In this document: positions 48,677 to 57,693 of the stretch, piece after piece | Position numbering within the stretch: the first letter of the stretch is position 1 | Layout of the letters: each line of letters begins with the position of its first letter | Notes under the pieces: model-generated | What the model was told of the DNA's origin: nothing | Database searches by the model: none | What the model saw: only the letters and a program-made list of their open reading frames with translations | From: Pseudomonas umsongensis | GTDB taxonomy: Bacteria > Pseudomonadota > Gammaproteobacteria > Pseudomonadales > Pseudomonadaceae | Direction of reading: 5' to 3' | Assembly: GCF_002236105.1 (NCBI RefSeq) | Contig: NZ_NIWU01000001.1 | Location: 1,178,001-1,242,000, forward strand | DNA length: 64,000 bases | Translations under genes and position numbers: made by a program

Positions 48677-50158
48677 TCAACGCCCTGCCGACCGTTCACC
48701 GGTCATCGACGCCTCGTCGCTTGCCTGCTCGGGTTCCGAGACAGGGCTGTGGGGCGGGCTCATCGACGTGGCCTCCTGCACCAACGGTTCCATGCGATAC
48801 AACTTGCCGACCAGGCTGACAGGCAGGCCGCTGACATCGACTATCCACTGCAGGATCTGCTCCGCCACTGGATGCCCCTGCATGGCCCGATGCAACTCGG
48901 GCAAGGCCACGAGCATGCCCGGGTGACATTGGCGCAGGAAGCGCTCCAGTGACGCACCTTGCCCGATAAAAGGCGCAAACAGCAGGCACACCCATTGTGC
49001 CTCGTTCAGGCCAAGGCTCTGATAAGCCTCGTCGGCGATCAGTGCGCGCTGGCCGGCCAGCTTGTAGGGGTTGCCATATGCGCCGTCTGCCCGTTCACAT
49101 AAGCGTTCCGATAGCTGGTTACGCCGCATCATCACCAAGGCGCGCTGCAGGTAGTGTGTAACACCTGCCAAGTACGTGCTGCCCTGGACGAAGCAGGATT
49201 GCAAACCCCGCAAGTGCGCCGAGACCGCCACACTGACATATTGATTTTCACCAAGATGAGCTGCCAGCTCATCGGGCTGATACCCGAGAAACTCGGTCAG
49301 TATCGGCCAACGCTCTTCAAGCTGGCTGACCAGCACGTCGTGGATATCGATGTAGGTCGTGCGGCGACAGGCCTCAAACTGTTCTGCCGGACGCCAGGCC
49401 TCCTGGCCGTAGCCTTCATAAAAGGCCTGATAACAGTCGCTGCCGAACTCATCAAGCAACATGAACAACCCGCCGTAATCCGCCGCCTCATGACGGTTCG
49501 ACGATGCCAGACCAGCCTTGGCGGCCGCGCGCTTGAGCCCTTCGATGAACCGCTTCTGCTGGCGCGGTGAGTCGCCACTGACCAAGGCATCGACGCCATT
49601 GTTCCAGCGGGCGATCTGACCATGGAACTCGCCAGTGGCCAGGAAACTGTCGTCCCACAGCTCAAGCGGTCCGTCCACGACGCCACGATGGCCGATCAGT
49701 AGCAGGTTCATGCGGTTGGATTCACGTGCGGCGCGCGAGACCGGCGCGCGGTGATCGAACGCCAGCACTTCCCTGTTATCAACCATCAGCACATCGACCC
49801 GGGGATCGTCGTAGATGAACAAGGCGTTGTAGCTTCGATGGATGTTATCCAGTGCCAGCTGGCTCATGCCATTGAGCCGCAGGGTCGCCAAGCGCAGCTT
49901 GAATGTCGTGGGCGCGCGGGTGGCGATTGTCAACTGTGCGGCTCGCAGCAGTGCCAGGGTGTAGCAACTGTCCCGCGATCCGCACTGGACCACCAATACC
50001 TTGTAATTACCTATTCGATCCATTCCTCCGGCAGCCACGGCCAGGCGCTGGATCAACAACTGCAAAGCCGTGCGCTCGGCTCGTGAAAAAAAACTCAACA
50101 AGCGTTGCAGCACTTGTTGATAGACATTATTCATCGCCTGATCATGTATATGGCTCAT
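48677..50158 (-). CDS. Unrecognised 493-residue cytoplasmic protein
   Basis: I do not recognise this protein. It is soluble, with no signal peptide or membrane segment. Residues about 50-180 alternate beta and helix in a Rossmann-like way: NYKVLVVQCGSRDSCYTLALL, ALFIYDDPRVDVLMVDNREVLAF, NRMNLLLIGHRG. The middle (about 200-350) is helical and rich in aromatic and acidic residues (YGGLFMLLDEFGSDCYQAFYEGYGQEAW; RRTTYIDIHDVLVSQLEERWP). The last 30 residues are a low-complexity Ser/Pro/Glu tail. The long frame, good codon use and AGG before the ATG at 50158 show that it is real. A MocR-type regulator gene follows on the same strand, and a 568-bp AT-rich region lies upstream. A link to amino acid or PLP metabolism is only a guess. 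Confidence 0.75.
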   Translation of the reverse strand: MSHIHDQAMNNVYQQVLQRLLSFFSRAERTALQLLIQRLAVAAGGMDRIGNYKVLVVQCGSRDSCYTLALLRAAQLTIATRAPTTFKLRLATLRLNGMSQLALDNIHRSYNALFIYDDPRVDVLMVDNREVLAFDHRAPVSRAARESNRMNLLLIGHRGVVDGPLELWDDSFLATGEFHGQIARWNNGVDALVSGDSPRQQKRFIEGLKRAAAKAGLASSNRHEAADYGGLFMLLDEFGSDCYQAFYEGYGQEAWRPAEQFEACRRTTYIDIHDVLVSQLEERWPILTEFLGYQPDELAAHLGENQYVSVAVSAHLRGLQSCFVQGSTYLAGVTHYLQRALVMMRRNQLSERLCERADGAYGNPYKLAGQRALIADEAYQSLGLNEAQWVCLLFAPFIGQGASLERFLRQCHPGMLVALPELHRAMQGHPVAEQILQWIVDVSGLPVSLVGKLYRMEPLVQEATSMSPPHSPVSEPEQASDEASMTGERSAGR

Positions 50159-50610
50159 TTCTATTTACCTGATATTCAAAAGTTCGACACAACGCAAACA
50201 ACTTCACGCATAGCGCAAGGAATGCCCGAAGAGAGATTAATTACTGAACTTTATTACCAAATGCTAACAATAAAGTTTTTTGTCATCATTTGAAATAATT
50301 GATCACTGCAAGCCTGATAGGCCCGCAAGGACTGGCGCACAGTAGCTTGGCAGGGGTTTGTTGCGATTGCCTTCGGGATCCTAGGAAATTTCCGACAGCG
50401 TCCCACAGACATTTAATACAAAAAATGAGGAAAGTAGCTTCTCGTAATAATGTGCCGACCACGCAGAAAATCACTAGTTGTCGAACATGCGTCAACGACG
50501 CGCACTGAAAAGTGTCGGCAAGATACCTGGCCATGACTCATTCCTTGAGATGAAAGTAATCATGCAATTATCAGTACTTGGATGTTGATTAGAAGCTACA
50601 GATCGAGAGC
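50159..50610. other. AT-rich intergenic region upstream of the unrecognised gene
   Basis: This stretch is clearly richer in A and T than its surroundings, especially 50200-50310 and 50410-50470. It contains the palindrome GGAAATTTCC near 50383. I see no credible gene; short frames here lack ribosome sites and codon bias. It must hold the promoter of the 493-residue protein. Confidence 0.6.
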
Positions 50611-50635
50611 AAAAACCGGTTCAGTTGCTGAACCG
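50611..50635 (-). terminator. Second terminator downstream of mexS
   Basis: Read on the minus strand, CGGTTCA-GCAAC-TGAACCG is followed by GTTTTT. It backs up the stronger mexS terminator about 80 bp before it. Confidence 0.7.
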
Positions 50636-50691
50636 ATCCACCTACAGGCCGGTGGAACGTCTCATGTGGGGAGGCAAAGCGCTAAAAACGC

Positions 50692-50719
50692 AAGAGTCCG
50701 TGCAGGCACGGACTCTTTT
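50692..50719. terminator. Intrinsic terminator after mexS
   Basis: AAGAGTCCGTG and CACGGACTCTT form an 11-pair stem with a four-base loop, next to a T-run on both strands (GCGTTTTT on the minus strand). It ends mexS and may work in both directions. Confidence 0.88.
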
Positions 50720-50726
50720 GCAGGGG

Positions 50727-51749
50727 TCAAGCAGGTTCGACTTGCAGCGCAACCCTTTCGCGGCATGGGCATTCGTCCATGTAGCGGTGCGCTTCGACAA
50801 ACTCGGCGAATGGGAAAACCCGGGTCTTGAGCGGCAGCAACACGCGATCGGCGGTCAGTTGGTTAATGTCACGCAAGGCACGTTGCAGCGCGACCTGGTC
50901 CTGGATGATGCCCAGTTCCGGCTTGCCGGTGAAATTGCCGATGCAGTGCACGAAGAACTGAATGTTCTTCTGGAACGCCGCACACGCCGGGAATGGTGTC
51001 TGGTTACCGCCCTGCAGGCCGTACAGCACCAGGCTGCCGCGGGGTGCCAGGACATCACCGAGCAACGACATCTGCGGGCCACCCAAACCATCGAACACCA
51101 CATCCACACCGCGGTTGTCGGTGATCTTGTTGATGCGCATCAACAGGTCTTCTTCCTCGGTGACGATGACTTTCTCGGCACCCAACGACAGCAGGTATTC
51201 ACGCTCCTCCGCAGTTTTGGTCGCGGCGATCACTCGTACGCCCAAGGCTTTGCCCAGTTGCACGAACGAAGGGCCGGCGCAGTGGCTGGCGTCGGTGACC
51301 AGGGCGAATTGCCCCGGTTTGACCCGCGCCAGGTCGACATAGCCAAAATAGGCAATCAACAGCGGCGTGTAATGCACGCTGGCTTCAATCGGGCTGAGCA
51401 CGTCCGGGTAACGCGTTACCGACGAACGCGGCAGAACGATCAGTTCGCCGTAGACCGGATAATCGTTGGGGCTTTGGGCCGGGAAACTGGCAACCTTGTC
51501 ACCGACCTCCAGGTCATCGACACCCTCACCGACGGCTGTGACGACACCGGCCATTTCCTGGCCGATACCGGCAGGCAGACGGGCGTGGGATGACGCCAGG
51601 TTTTGGCGCCAGAGGGTGTCATACCAGCTGATGCCAATGGCTTCGACGCGCACCTGCACTTCGCCCGGAGCAGGCAGAGCCGCCGCATGCTCTTCGCATT
51701 TGAGCACCTCGGCTGGACCAAACTTGTGAAAACGGATCGTGCGGGACAT
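50727..51749 (-). CDS. mexS: MexS-type zinc-independent alcohol dehydrogenase/quinone oxidoreductase
   Basis: A 340-residue medium-chain dehydrogenase/reductase. The N-terminal GroES-like domain (KFGPAEVLKCEE...PAPGEVQVRVEAIGISWYD) lacks the full set of zinc Cys residues of true alcohol dehydrogenases. The NAD(P) site is seen in FALVTDASHCAGPSFVQLGKALG and DVVFDGLGGPQMSLLGDVLAPRG. It is divergent from a MexT-like LysR gene followed by mexEF-oprN genes, exactly the order of P. aeruginosa mexS-mexT-mexE-mexF-oprN. There MexS is thought to remove an electrophile whose build-up activates MexT. GAGG precedes the ATG at 51749. Confidence 0.9.
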   Translation of the reverse strand: MSRTIRFHKFGPAEVLKCEEHAAALPAPGEVQVRVEAIGISWYDTLWRQNLASSHARLPAGIGQEMAGVVTAVGEGVDDLEVGDKVASFPAQSPNDYPVYGELIVLPRSSVTRYPDVLSPIEASVHYTPLLIAYFGYVDLARVKPGQFALVTDASHCAGPSFVQLGKALGVRVIAATKTAEEREYLLSLGAEKVIVTEEEDLLMRINKITDNRGVDVVFDGLGGPQMSLLGDVLAPRGSLVLYGLQGGNQTPFPACAAFQKNIQFFVHCIGNFTGKPELGIIQDQVALQRALRDINQLTADRVLLPLKTRVFPFAEFVEAHRYMDECPCRERVALQVEPA

Positions 51750-52018
51750 CGCAAACCTCGCCAATTGAACCTCTAATGCCTTGAACTCTAGCTGGGCTTT
51801 TAACCCAACACTATCAGTGGCTATTAATAGTCGACATGCCTGTCATTGATTCCGCAGCTGCAGCAACCTCGTCAAATGTCGTAGGAAACCAGAGCAGCTG
51901 ATGTGGGAAAATTGAATTACTCGGTGCAGAGTACCAGCCTTTCCCCGTAATATTCCTGCTGGCCATTGTTCCCATATGGCCGCTCACGTCAAGTTTGCTG
52001 ACTCTGCCAGGACTCAAG

Positions 52019-52936
52019 ATGAATCGTAATGACCTGCGTCGTGTCGACCTGAACCTGTTGATCGTGTTCGAAACCCTGATGCACGAACGCAGTGTGACCC
52101 GCGCCGCGGAGAAGCTGTTCCTCGGCCAGCCCGCCATCAGTGCGGCGCTCTCGCGCTTGCGCGGGCTGTTCGACGACCCGTTGTTCGTGCGCACCGGCCG
52201 CAGCATGGAGCCGTCCGCACGCGCGGTCGAGATCTTCGCCCTACTCTCCCCGGCTCTGGATTCGATTTCCACCGCCGTCAGCCGTGCCGCCGAATTCGAC
52301 CCCGCCACCAGCACCGCAGTATTTCGCATCGGGCTGTCGGACGACGTCGAATTCGCCCTGCTGCCCATGCTGCTCAAGCGCCTGCGCGCCGAATCGCCGG
52401 GGATCGTGCTGGTGGTGCGACGGGTCAACTACATATTGATGCCCAATTTGCTGGCCTCCGGAGAAATCTCCATTGGCGTCAGCTACACCACTGACCTGCC
52501 AGCCAATGCCAAGCGCAAAGTATTGCGCCGCAGCTCGCCAAAACTGCTGCGCGCCGACACCGTGCCCGGGCCCTTGAGCCTGGACGACTTCTGCGCGCGA
52601 CCCCATGCACTGGTGTCGTTCGCCGGTGACCTGAGCGGCTTTATCGATGAAGAACTGGAAAAGCTCGGGCGCAAACGTCATGTGGTGCTGGCAGTGCCGC
52701 AATTCAACGGGCTGGGCACACTGTTGAGCGGCACCGACATCGTGGCCACCGTGCCTGACTATACGGCCGATGCACTGACGGCAGCCGGTGGTGTACGGGC
52801 GGAAGATCCGCCGTTGCCGGTGCGTAGTTTTGAATTGCACATGGCGTGGCGTGGTTCCCAGGACAATGATCCGGGGGAGCGTTGGTTGAGATCGCGGATA
52901 CAGATGTTTTTTGGAGATCCGGATAGTCTGGCCTGA
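52019..52936 (+). CDS. mexT: MexT-type LysR transcriptional activator
   Basis: A 305-residue LysR regulator. The N-terminal helix-turn-helix is DLNLLIVFETLMHERSVTRAAEKLFLGQPAISAALSRLRGLFDDPLF. The C-terminal effector domain starts at AVFRIGLSDDVEF. Length and the match to MexT family order are right, and the frame is intact, unlike in some P. aeruginosa laboratory strains where mexT carries inactivating insertions. MexT activates mexEF-oprN and mexS. AGGA stands before the ATG at 52019. Between it and mexE lie a REP pair and a palindromic operator candidate. No evidence shows whether it is constitutively active. Confidence 0.9.
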   Translation: MNRNDLRRVDLNLLIVFETLMHERSVTRAAEKLFLGQPAISAALSRLRGLFDDPLFVRTGRSMEPSARAVEIFALLSPALDSISTAVSRAAEFDPATSTAVFRIGLSDDVEFALLPMLLKRLRAESPGIVLVVRRVNYILMPNLLASGEISIGVSYTTDLPANAKRKVLRRSSPKLLRADTVPGPLSLDDFCARPHALVSFAGDLSGFIDEELEKLGRKRHVVLAVPQFNGLGTLLSGTDIVATVPDYTADALTAAGGVRAEDPPLPVRSFELHMAWRGSQDNDPGERWLRSRIQMFFGDPDSLA

Positions 52937-52966
52937 TCCGATTGATTTATCGAGGCTGATAGACTC

Positions 52967-53031
52967 TTCGCGAGCAGGCTCGCTCCCACGGCATTGCTTA
53001 AATCTAATGTGGGAGCGAGCCTGCTCGCGAA
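52967..53031. repeat. REP pair (REPIN), GTGGGAGCGAGC type, between mexT and mexE
   Basis: Arms TTCGCGAGCAGGCTCGC and complement enclose about 17 bp, much like 2405-2469. It may end the mexT message and insulate the mexE promoter. Confidence 0.9.
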
Positions 53032-53146
53032 TGGCCGCGACTCGATCCAAAGCAGACCATTGCCAATCTGGAAACACACAATTGCCATCAACCGGGTTGA
53101 TCACCGCCTGACGCAAGGCGCAGGCTAGAGAGCTACCCGGGCTCTC

Positions 53147-53165
53147 CTATCATTCCGAATGATAG
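53147..53165. promoter_or_regulatory. Perfect palindrome upstream of mexE, candidate MexT operator
   Basis: CTATCATTCCGAATGATAG has two perfect nine-base arms about a central C, and contains ATCA-N7-TGAT. It is 83 bp upstream of the mexE start, a normal activator distance. A shorter stem GAGAGC...GCTCTC precedes it at about 53127-53146. Confidence 0.6.
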
Positions 53166-53247
53166 TTACCTTCGCCCCATTCGATTCGTGCGATACAACC
53201 CTGCCGAGCATCATTCGCCAATCTTAAATACATTGGCGGATGCATCC

Positions 53248-54501
53248 ATGGAACAGTCACTCAAACATTTGCGCTTGCCGTTGGCCGTGTTGGCCGTTGT
53301 GGTGATGAGCGCTTGCGGCAAGACGCCAGAGACTGCCGCTACCCCTTCCGCGGCCAAGGTCAGCGTGGCCAAGGTGCTTGAGCAACCGGTCAACGAATGG
53401 GACGAATTCACCGGGCGCCTTGAGGCGCCGGAAACCGTAGAGATTCGTCCACGGGTATCGGGCCAGATCGATGAAGTGACGTTCACTGAAGGCGCCCTGG
53501 TCAAGAAAGGCGACCTGCTGTTCCAGATCGATCCGCGTCCGTTCCAGGCCGAGGTCCGTCGCCTCGAGGCCTTGGTGGCCCAGGCCCGCGCCAACGCCAC
53601 CCGCAGCGAAAACGAAGCCCAGCGTGGCGAACGCCTGCGCACCAGCAATGCGATTTCCGCCGAGCTGGCCGATTCGCGCACCAGTGCTGCCCAAGAGGCT
53701 CGTGCCGCGGTCGGCGCCCTGCAAGCGCAGCTTGATCTGGCCAAATTGAACCTGAGTTTCACCCGCGTCACCGCCCCTATCAGCGGTCGCGTCAGCCGTG
53801 CGCAAATCACCGCCGGCAACCTGGTGACGGCGGACACCACCCCGCTGACCAGCGTGGTTTCCACCGACAAGGTCTACGCCTACTTCGATGCCGACGAGCG
53901 CGTGTTCCTCAAGTACACGCAGCTCGCCCGCCAGGGCAAACGCGGCGCCACCACCCCGGTGTACATGGGCCTGTCCAATGAAGACGGCAATCCGCACCTG
54001 GGCCAGATGAACTTCGTCGACAACCAGGTCAACCCGAAAACCGGCACCATCCGTGGTCGCGCCGTATTCGACAACAGCGACGGCAGTTACACCCCTGGCC
54101 TTTACGCTCGCCTGAAACTGGTGGGCAGCGGCACCTACAACGCCATGTTGATCAACGATGAGGCGGTGGGCACGGACCTGGGCAAGAAGTTTGTGCTGGT
54201 GATGGATGCTGACAACAACACGGCTTATCGCGCCGTGGAGCTGGGGCCCAAAATCGAAGGCTTGCGCATCGTGCGTAACGGCCTGAACACGGGCGACACC
54301 ATCATCGTCAAGGGCTTGCAGCGGGTACGCCCGGGTTCGCCGGTCACCCCTGAAGTGATCCCGATGGCCAGCGAGCAAACCCTCGCTGCCCTGGCCCAAC
54401 AACGACAAGCGCTGGAAGCCAGCAACCTGCCCCAAGTCGCCCCTGCCAGGGTTGCGCCGGGTGCGGTTGTGAAAGTGGCTGCTGCGACCCCACGCGGTTA
54501 A
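53248..54501 (+). CDS. mexE: MexE-type RND efflux periplasmic adaptor
   Basis: A 417-residue membrane-fusion lipoprotein. The signal peptide ends at LSAC-like MSAC with acylated Cys23. LEAPETVEIRPRVSGQIDEV and KKGDLLFQIDPRPFQAEV form the first lipoyl half, followed by a coiled coil (about 100-165), then the second half LNLSFTRVTAPISGRVSRA and the beta-barrel. The first residues MEQS and the whole sequence agree closely with P. aeruginosa MexE. The frame extends 20 codons upstream, but the lipoprotein signal fixes ATG 53248. It bridges MexF to OprN. Confidence 0.95.
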   Translation: MEQSLKHLRLPLAVLAVVVMSACGKTPETAATPSAAKVSVAKVLEQPVNEWDEFTGRLEAPETVEIRPRVSGQIDEVTFTEGALVKKGDLLFQIDPRPFQAEVRRLEALVAQARANATRSENEAQRGERLRTSNAISAELADSRTSAAQEARAAVGALQAQLDLAKLNLSFTRVTAPISGRVSRAQITAGNLVTADTTPLTSVVSTDKVYAYFDADERVFLKYTQLARQGKRGATTPVYMGLSNEDGNPHLGQMNFVDNQVNPKTGTIRGRAVFDNSDGSYTPGLYARLKLVGSGTYNAMLINDEAVGTDLGKKFVLVMDADNNTAYRAVELGPKIEGLRIVRNGLNTGDTIIVKGLQRVRPGSPVTPEVIPMASEQTLAALAQQRQALEASNLPQVAPARVAPGAVVKVAAATPRG

Positions 54502-54516
54502 GGGATAACGACTCCG

Positions 54517-57500
54517 ATGAATTTTTCCCAATTTTTCATTTCACGGCCGATCTTCGCCGCGGTGCTGTCGCTGCTAATCCTGATCGCCGGTGCCATCTCG
54601 CTGTTCCAGCTGCCGATCAGCGAATACCCGGAAGTGGTGCCACCGACCGTTGTGGTCCGTGCCAACTTCCCGGGTGCAAACCCCAAAGTCATCGGTGAAA
54701 CCGTGGCCGCTCCCCTGGAGCAAGCGATCACCGGCGTCGAGAACATGCTGTACATGTCCTCGCAGTCGACTGCCGACGGCAAGATCACCCTGACTATCAC
54801 CTTCGCCCTGGGCACGGACCTGGACAACGCCCAGGTGCAGGTGCAGAACCGCGTGACCCGCACCGAGCCGAAACTTCCCGAGGAAGTGACGCGCATCGGT
54901 ATTACCGTGGACAAGGCATCGCCCGACCTGACGATGGTCGTGCACTTGACCTCGCCGGACAAACGCTACGACATGCTGTATCTGTCCAACTACGCGATCC
55001 TCAATATCAAGGATGAGCTGGCGCGCCTGGGCGGTGTCGGTGATGTGCAGCTGTTCGGTATGGGCGACTATTCGCTGCGCGTGTGGCTCGATCCGAACAA
55101 GACCGCTTCGCGCAACCTGACCGCCACCGACGTGGTAACCGCCATCCGTGAACAGAACCGCCAGGTGGCTGCCGGTGCCTTGGGTGCGCCGCCTGCGCCG
55201 AATGCGCAAAGCTTCCAGTTGTCGGTCAACACTCAGGGCCGCTTGGTCAATGAGGAAGAGTTCGAGAACATCATCATTCGCTCCGGCGACGATGGTGAAA
55301 TCACTCGCCTCAAAGACATCGCTCGGGTTGAACTGGGCTCCAGCCAATACGCCCTGCGTTCGCTGCTGAACAACCAGCCGGCGGTGGCGATCCCGATCTT
55401 CCAGCGCCCGGGCTCCAATGCTATCGAGATCTCCAACGAAGTTCGGGCGAAAATGGCCGAGCTGAAGAAGAACTTCCCGGAAGGCATGGATTTCAGCATC
55501 GTCTATGACCCGACGATCTTCGTGCGCGGCTCCATCGAGGCGGTGGTCCACACCCTGTTCGAAGCGCTGATCCTCGTGGTGCTGGTGGTGATCCTGTTCC
55601 TGCAGACCTGGCGCGCCTCGATCATTCCGCTGGTGGCGGTGCCGGTCTCGCTGATCGGTACCTTTGCCGTGATGCATCTATTCGGCTTCTCGTTGAACGC
55701 GTTGTCGCTGTTTGGCCTGGTGTTGGCGATTGGTATCGTGGTGGACGATGCGATCGTGGTGGTGGAAAACGTCGAGCGTAATATCGAGCTCGGGCTGACC
55801 CCGGTCGAAGCCACCAAGCGCGCCATGCGTGAAGTGACCGGCCCCATCATTGCCACGGCGCTGGTGCTGTGTGCGGTGTTTGTTCCGGCAGCGTTCATCT
55901 CGGGCTTGACCGGCCAGTTCTACAAGCAGTTCGCCCTGACCATCGCGATTTCGACGGTGATCTCGGCCTTCAACTCCCTGACCCTGTCGCCAGCCCTGGC
56001 CGCTGTGTTGCTCAAGGGTCATGACGCGCCGAAAGACCGTTTCTCCAAGGTCCTGGACAAGCTGTTCGGTGGCTGGTTGTTCCGTCCGTTCAACCGTTTC
56101 TTTGAAAAAGCCAGCCATGGTTATGTCGGCACCGTTGCCCGCGTGATCCGTTCAAGCGGCATCGCCCTGCTGCTGTACGCCGGCCTGATGGTGCTGACGT
56201 TCTTCGGTTTTTCCAGTACCCCGACCGGTTTCGTACCCGGCCAGGACAAGCAGTACCTGGTGGCGTTCGCGCAATTGCCGGATGCGGCGAGCCTGGACCG
56301 CACCGAAGACGTGATCAAGCGCATGTCCGACCTGGCCCTGAAACAGCCTGGCGTGGAAAGCGCGGTGGCCTTCCCTGGCCTGTCGATCAACGGTTTCACC
56401 AACAGCCCGAACGCCGGCATCGTGTTCGTGACCCTCAAGCCGTTCGACGAGCGCAAAGACCCGAGCATGTCCGCCGGTGCGATTGCCGGTGCCTTGAACG
56501 GGCAGTTCGCCGGGATCCAGGAAGCCTACATGGCGATCTTCCCGCCGCCACCGGTACAAGGCCTGGGCACCATCGGCGGTTTCCGCCTGCAGATCGAAGA
56601 CCGGGGCAACCTGGGCTACGAAGAGCTGTACAAGGAAACCATGAACATCATCGCCAAGAGCCACAACGTTCCGGAACTGGCCGGGTTGTTCACCAGCTAC
56701 ACGGTGAACGTGCCTCAGGTCGATGCCGCCATCGACCGGGAGAAAGCCAAGACCCACGGCGTGGCCGTCAGCGACATCTTCGACACCCTGCAGATCTACC
56801 TGGGTTCGCTGTATGCCAACGACTTCAACCGCTTTGGTCGCACCTATCAGGTCAACGTTCAGGCAGAACAACAGTTCCGCCTCGAATCCGACCAGATCGG
56901 CCAACTCAAGGTGCGCAACAACAGGGGCGAGATGATCCCGCTGGCGACCTTCATCAAGGTCAGTGACACCTCGGGCCCCGATCGTGTGATGCACTACAAC
57001 GGCTTCATCACCGCTGAAATCAACGGTGCCGCAGCCCCCGGCTACAGCTCCGGCCAGGCGGAAAAAGCCATCGAGAAACTGCTCAAGGAAGAACTGCCCA
57101 ACGGCATGACCTACGAATGGACTGACTTGACCTACCAGCAGATCCTGTCCGGCAACACCGCACTGTTCGTGTTCCCGCTCTGCGTGCTGCTGGCGTTCCT
57201 GGTGCTGGCGGCCCAATACGAAAGCTGGAGCCTGCCACTGGCGGTGATCCTGATCGTCCCGATGACCCTGCTGTCAGCCATTACCGGTGTGATTGCTTCG
57301 GGAGGCGACAACAACATCTTCACCCAGATCGGCTTGATCGTACTGGTGGGACTGGCCTGTAAGAACGCGATCCTGATCGTCGAGTTTGCCAAGGATAAAC
57401 AGCTCGAAGGCATGAACCCGCTGGCGGCGGTACTGGAAGCGTGCCGCCTGCGTCTGCGGCCAATCCTGATGACCTCCTTTGCATTCATCATGGGTGTGGT

Positions 57501-57693
57501 ACCCCTGGTGTTCTCCAGCGGTGCCGGTGCCGAGATGCGTCACGCCATGGGTGTAGCGGTGTTCTCCGGGATGCTCGGGGTGACCTTCTTCGGCCTGCTG
57601 CTGACGCCGGTGTTCTACGTATTGATTCGCAACTTTGTCGAGCGTGGTCAAGCGCGCAAAGCCGCCCGTGCCCTGAAGCTGGAGTCGCATTGA
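54517..57693 (+). CDS. mexF: MexF-type RND multidrug efflux transporter
   Basis: A 1058-residue inner-membrane proton/drug antiporter (P. aeruginosa MexF has 1062). It has 12 helices and two large periplasmic loops. The proton-relay Asp pair is in GIVVDDAIVVVENVERNIEL (near 407-408), and the central relay Lys and C-terminal half (VGLACKNAILIVEFAKD) are intact. Family substrates include chloramphenicol, fluoroquinolones, trimethoprim and quinolone signalling molecules. The gene begins 15 bases after mexE, and its stop shares one base with the oprN start. Confidence 0.97.
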   Translation: MNFSQFFISRPIFAAVLSLLILIAGAISLFQLPISEYPEVVPPTVVVRANFPGANPKVIGETVAAPLEQAITGVENMLYMSSQSTADGKITLTITFALGTDLDNAQVQVQNRVTRTEPKLPEEVTRIGITVDKASPDLTMVVHLTSPDKRYDMLYLSNYAILNIKDELARLGGVGDVQLFGMGDYSLRVWLDPNKTASRNLTATDVVTAIREQNRQVAAGALGAPPAPNAQSFQLSVNTQGRLVNEEEFENIIIRSGDDGEITRLKDIARVELGSSQYALRSLLNNQPAVAIPIFQRPGSNAIEISNEVRAKMAELKKNFPEGMDFSIVYDPTIFVRGSIEAVVHTLFEALILVVLVVILFLQTWRASIIPLVAVPVSLIGTFAVMHLFGFSLNALSLFGLVLAIGIVVDDAIVVVENVERNIELGLTPVEATKRAMREVTGPIIATALVLCAVFVPAAFISGLTGQFYKQFALTIAISTVISAFNSLTLSPALAAVLLKGHDAPKDRFSKVLDKLFGGWLFRPFNRFFEKASHGYVGTVARVIRSSGIALLLYAGLMVLTFFGFSSTPTGFVPGQDKQYLVAFAQLPDAASLDRTEDVIKRMSDLALKQPGVESAVAFPGLSINGFTNSPNAGIVFVTLKPFDERKDPSMSAGAIAGALNGQFAGIQEAYMAIFPPPPVQGLGTIGGFRLQIEDRGNLGYEELYKETMNIIAKSHNVPELAGLFTSYTVNVPQVDAAIDREKAKTHGVAVSDIFDTLQIYLGSLYANDFNRFGRTYQVNVQAEQQFRLESDQIGQLKVRNNRGEMIPLATFIKVSDTSGPDRVMHYNGFITAEINGAAAPGYSSGQAEKAIEKLLKEELPNGMTYEWTDLTYQQILSGNTALFVFPLCVLLAFLVLAAQYESWSLPLAVILIVPMTLLSAITGVIASGGDNNIFTQIGLIVLVGLACKNAILIVEFAKDKQLEGMNPLAAVLEACRLRLRPILMTSFAFIMGVVPLVFSSGAGAEMRHAMGVAVFSGMLGVTFFGLLLTPVFYVLIRNFVERGQARKAARALKLESH

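Noticed and set aside
50299..50508. 69-codon forward frame in the AT-rich gap
   Set aside because: No ribosome site, poor codon bias and no recognisable domain.
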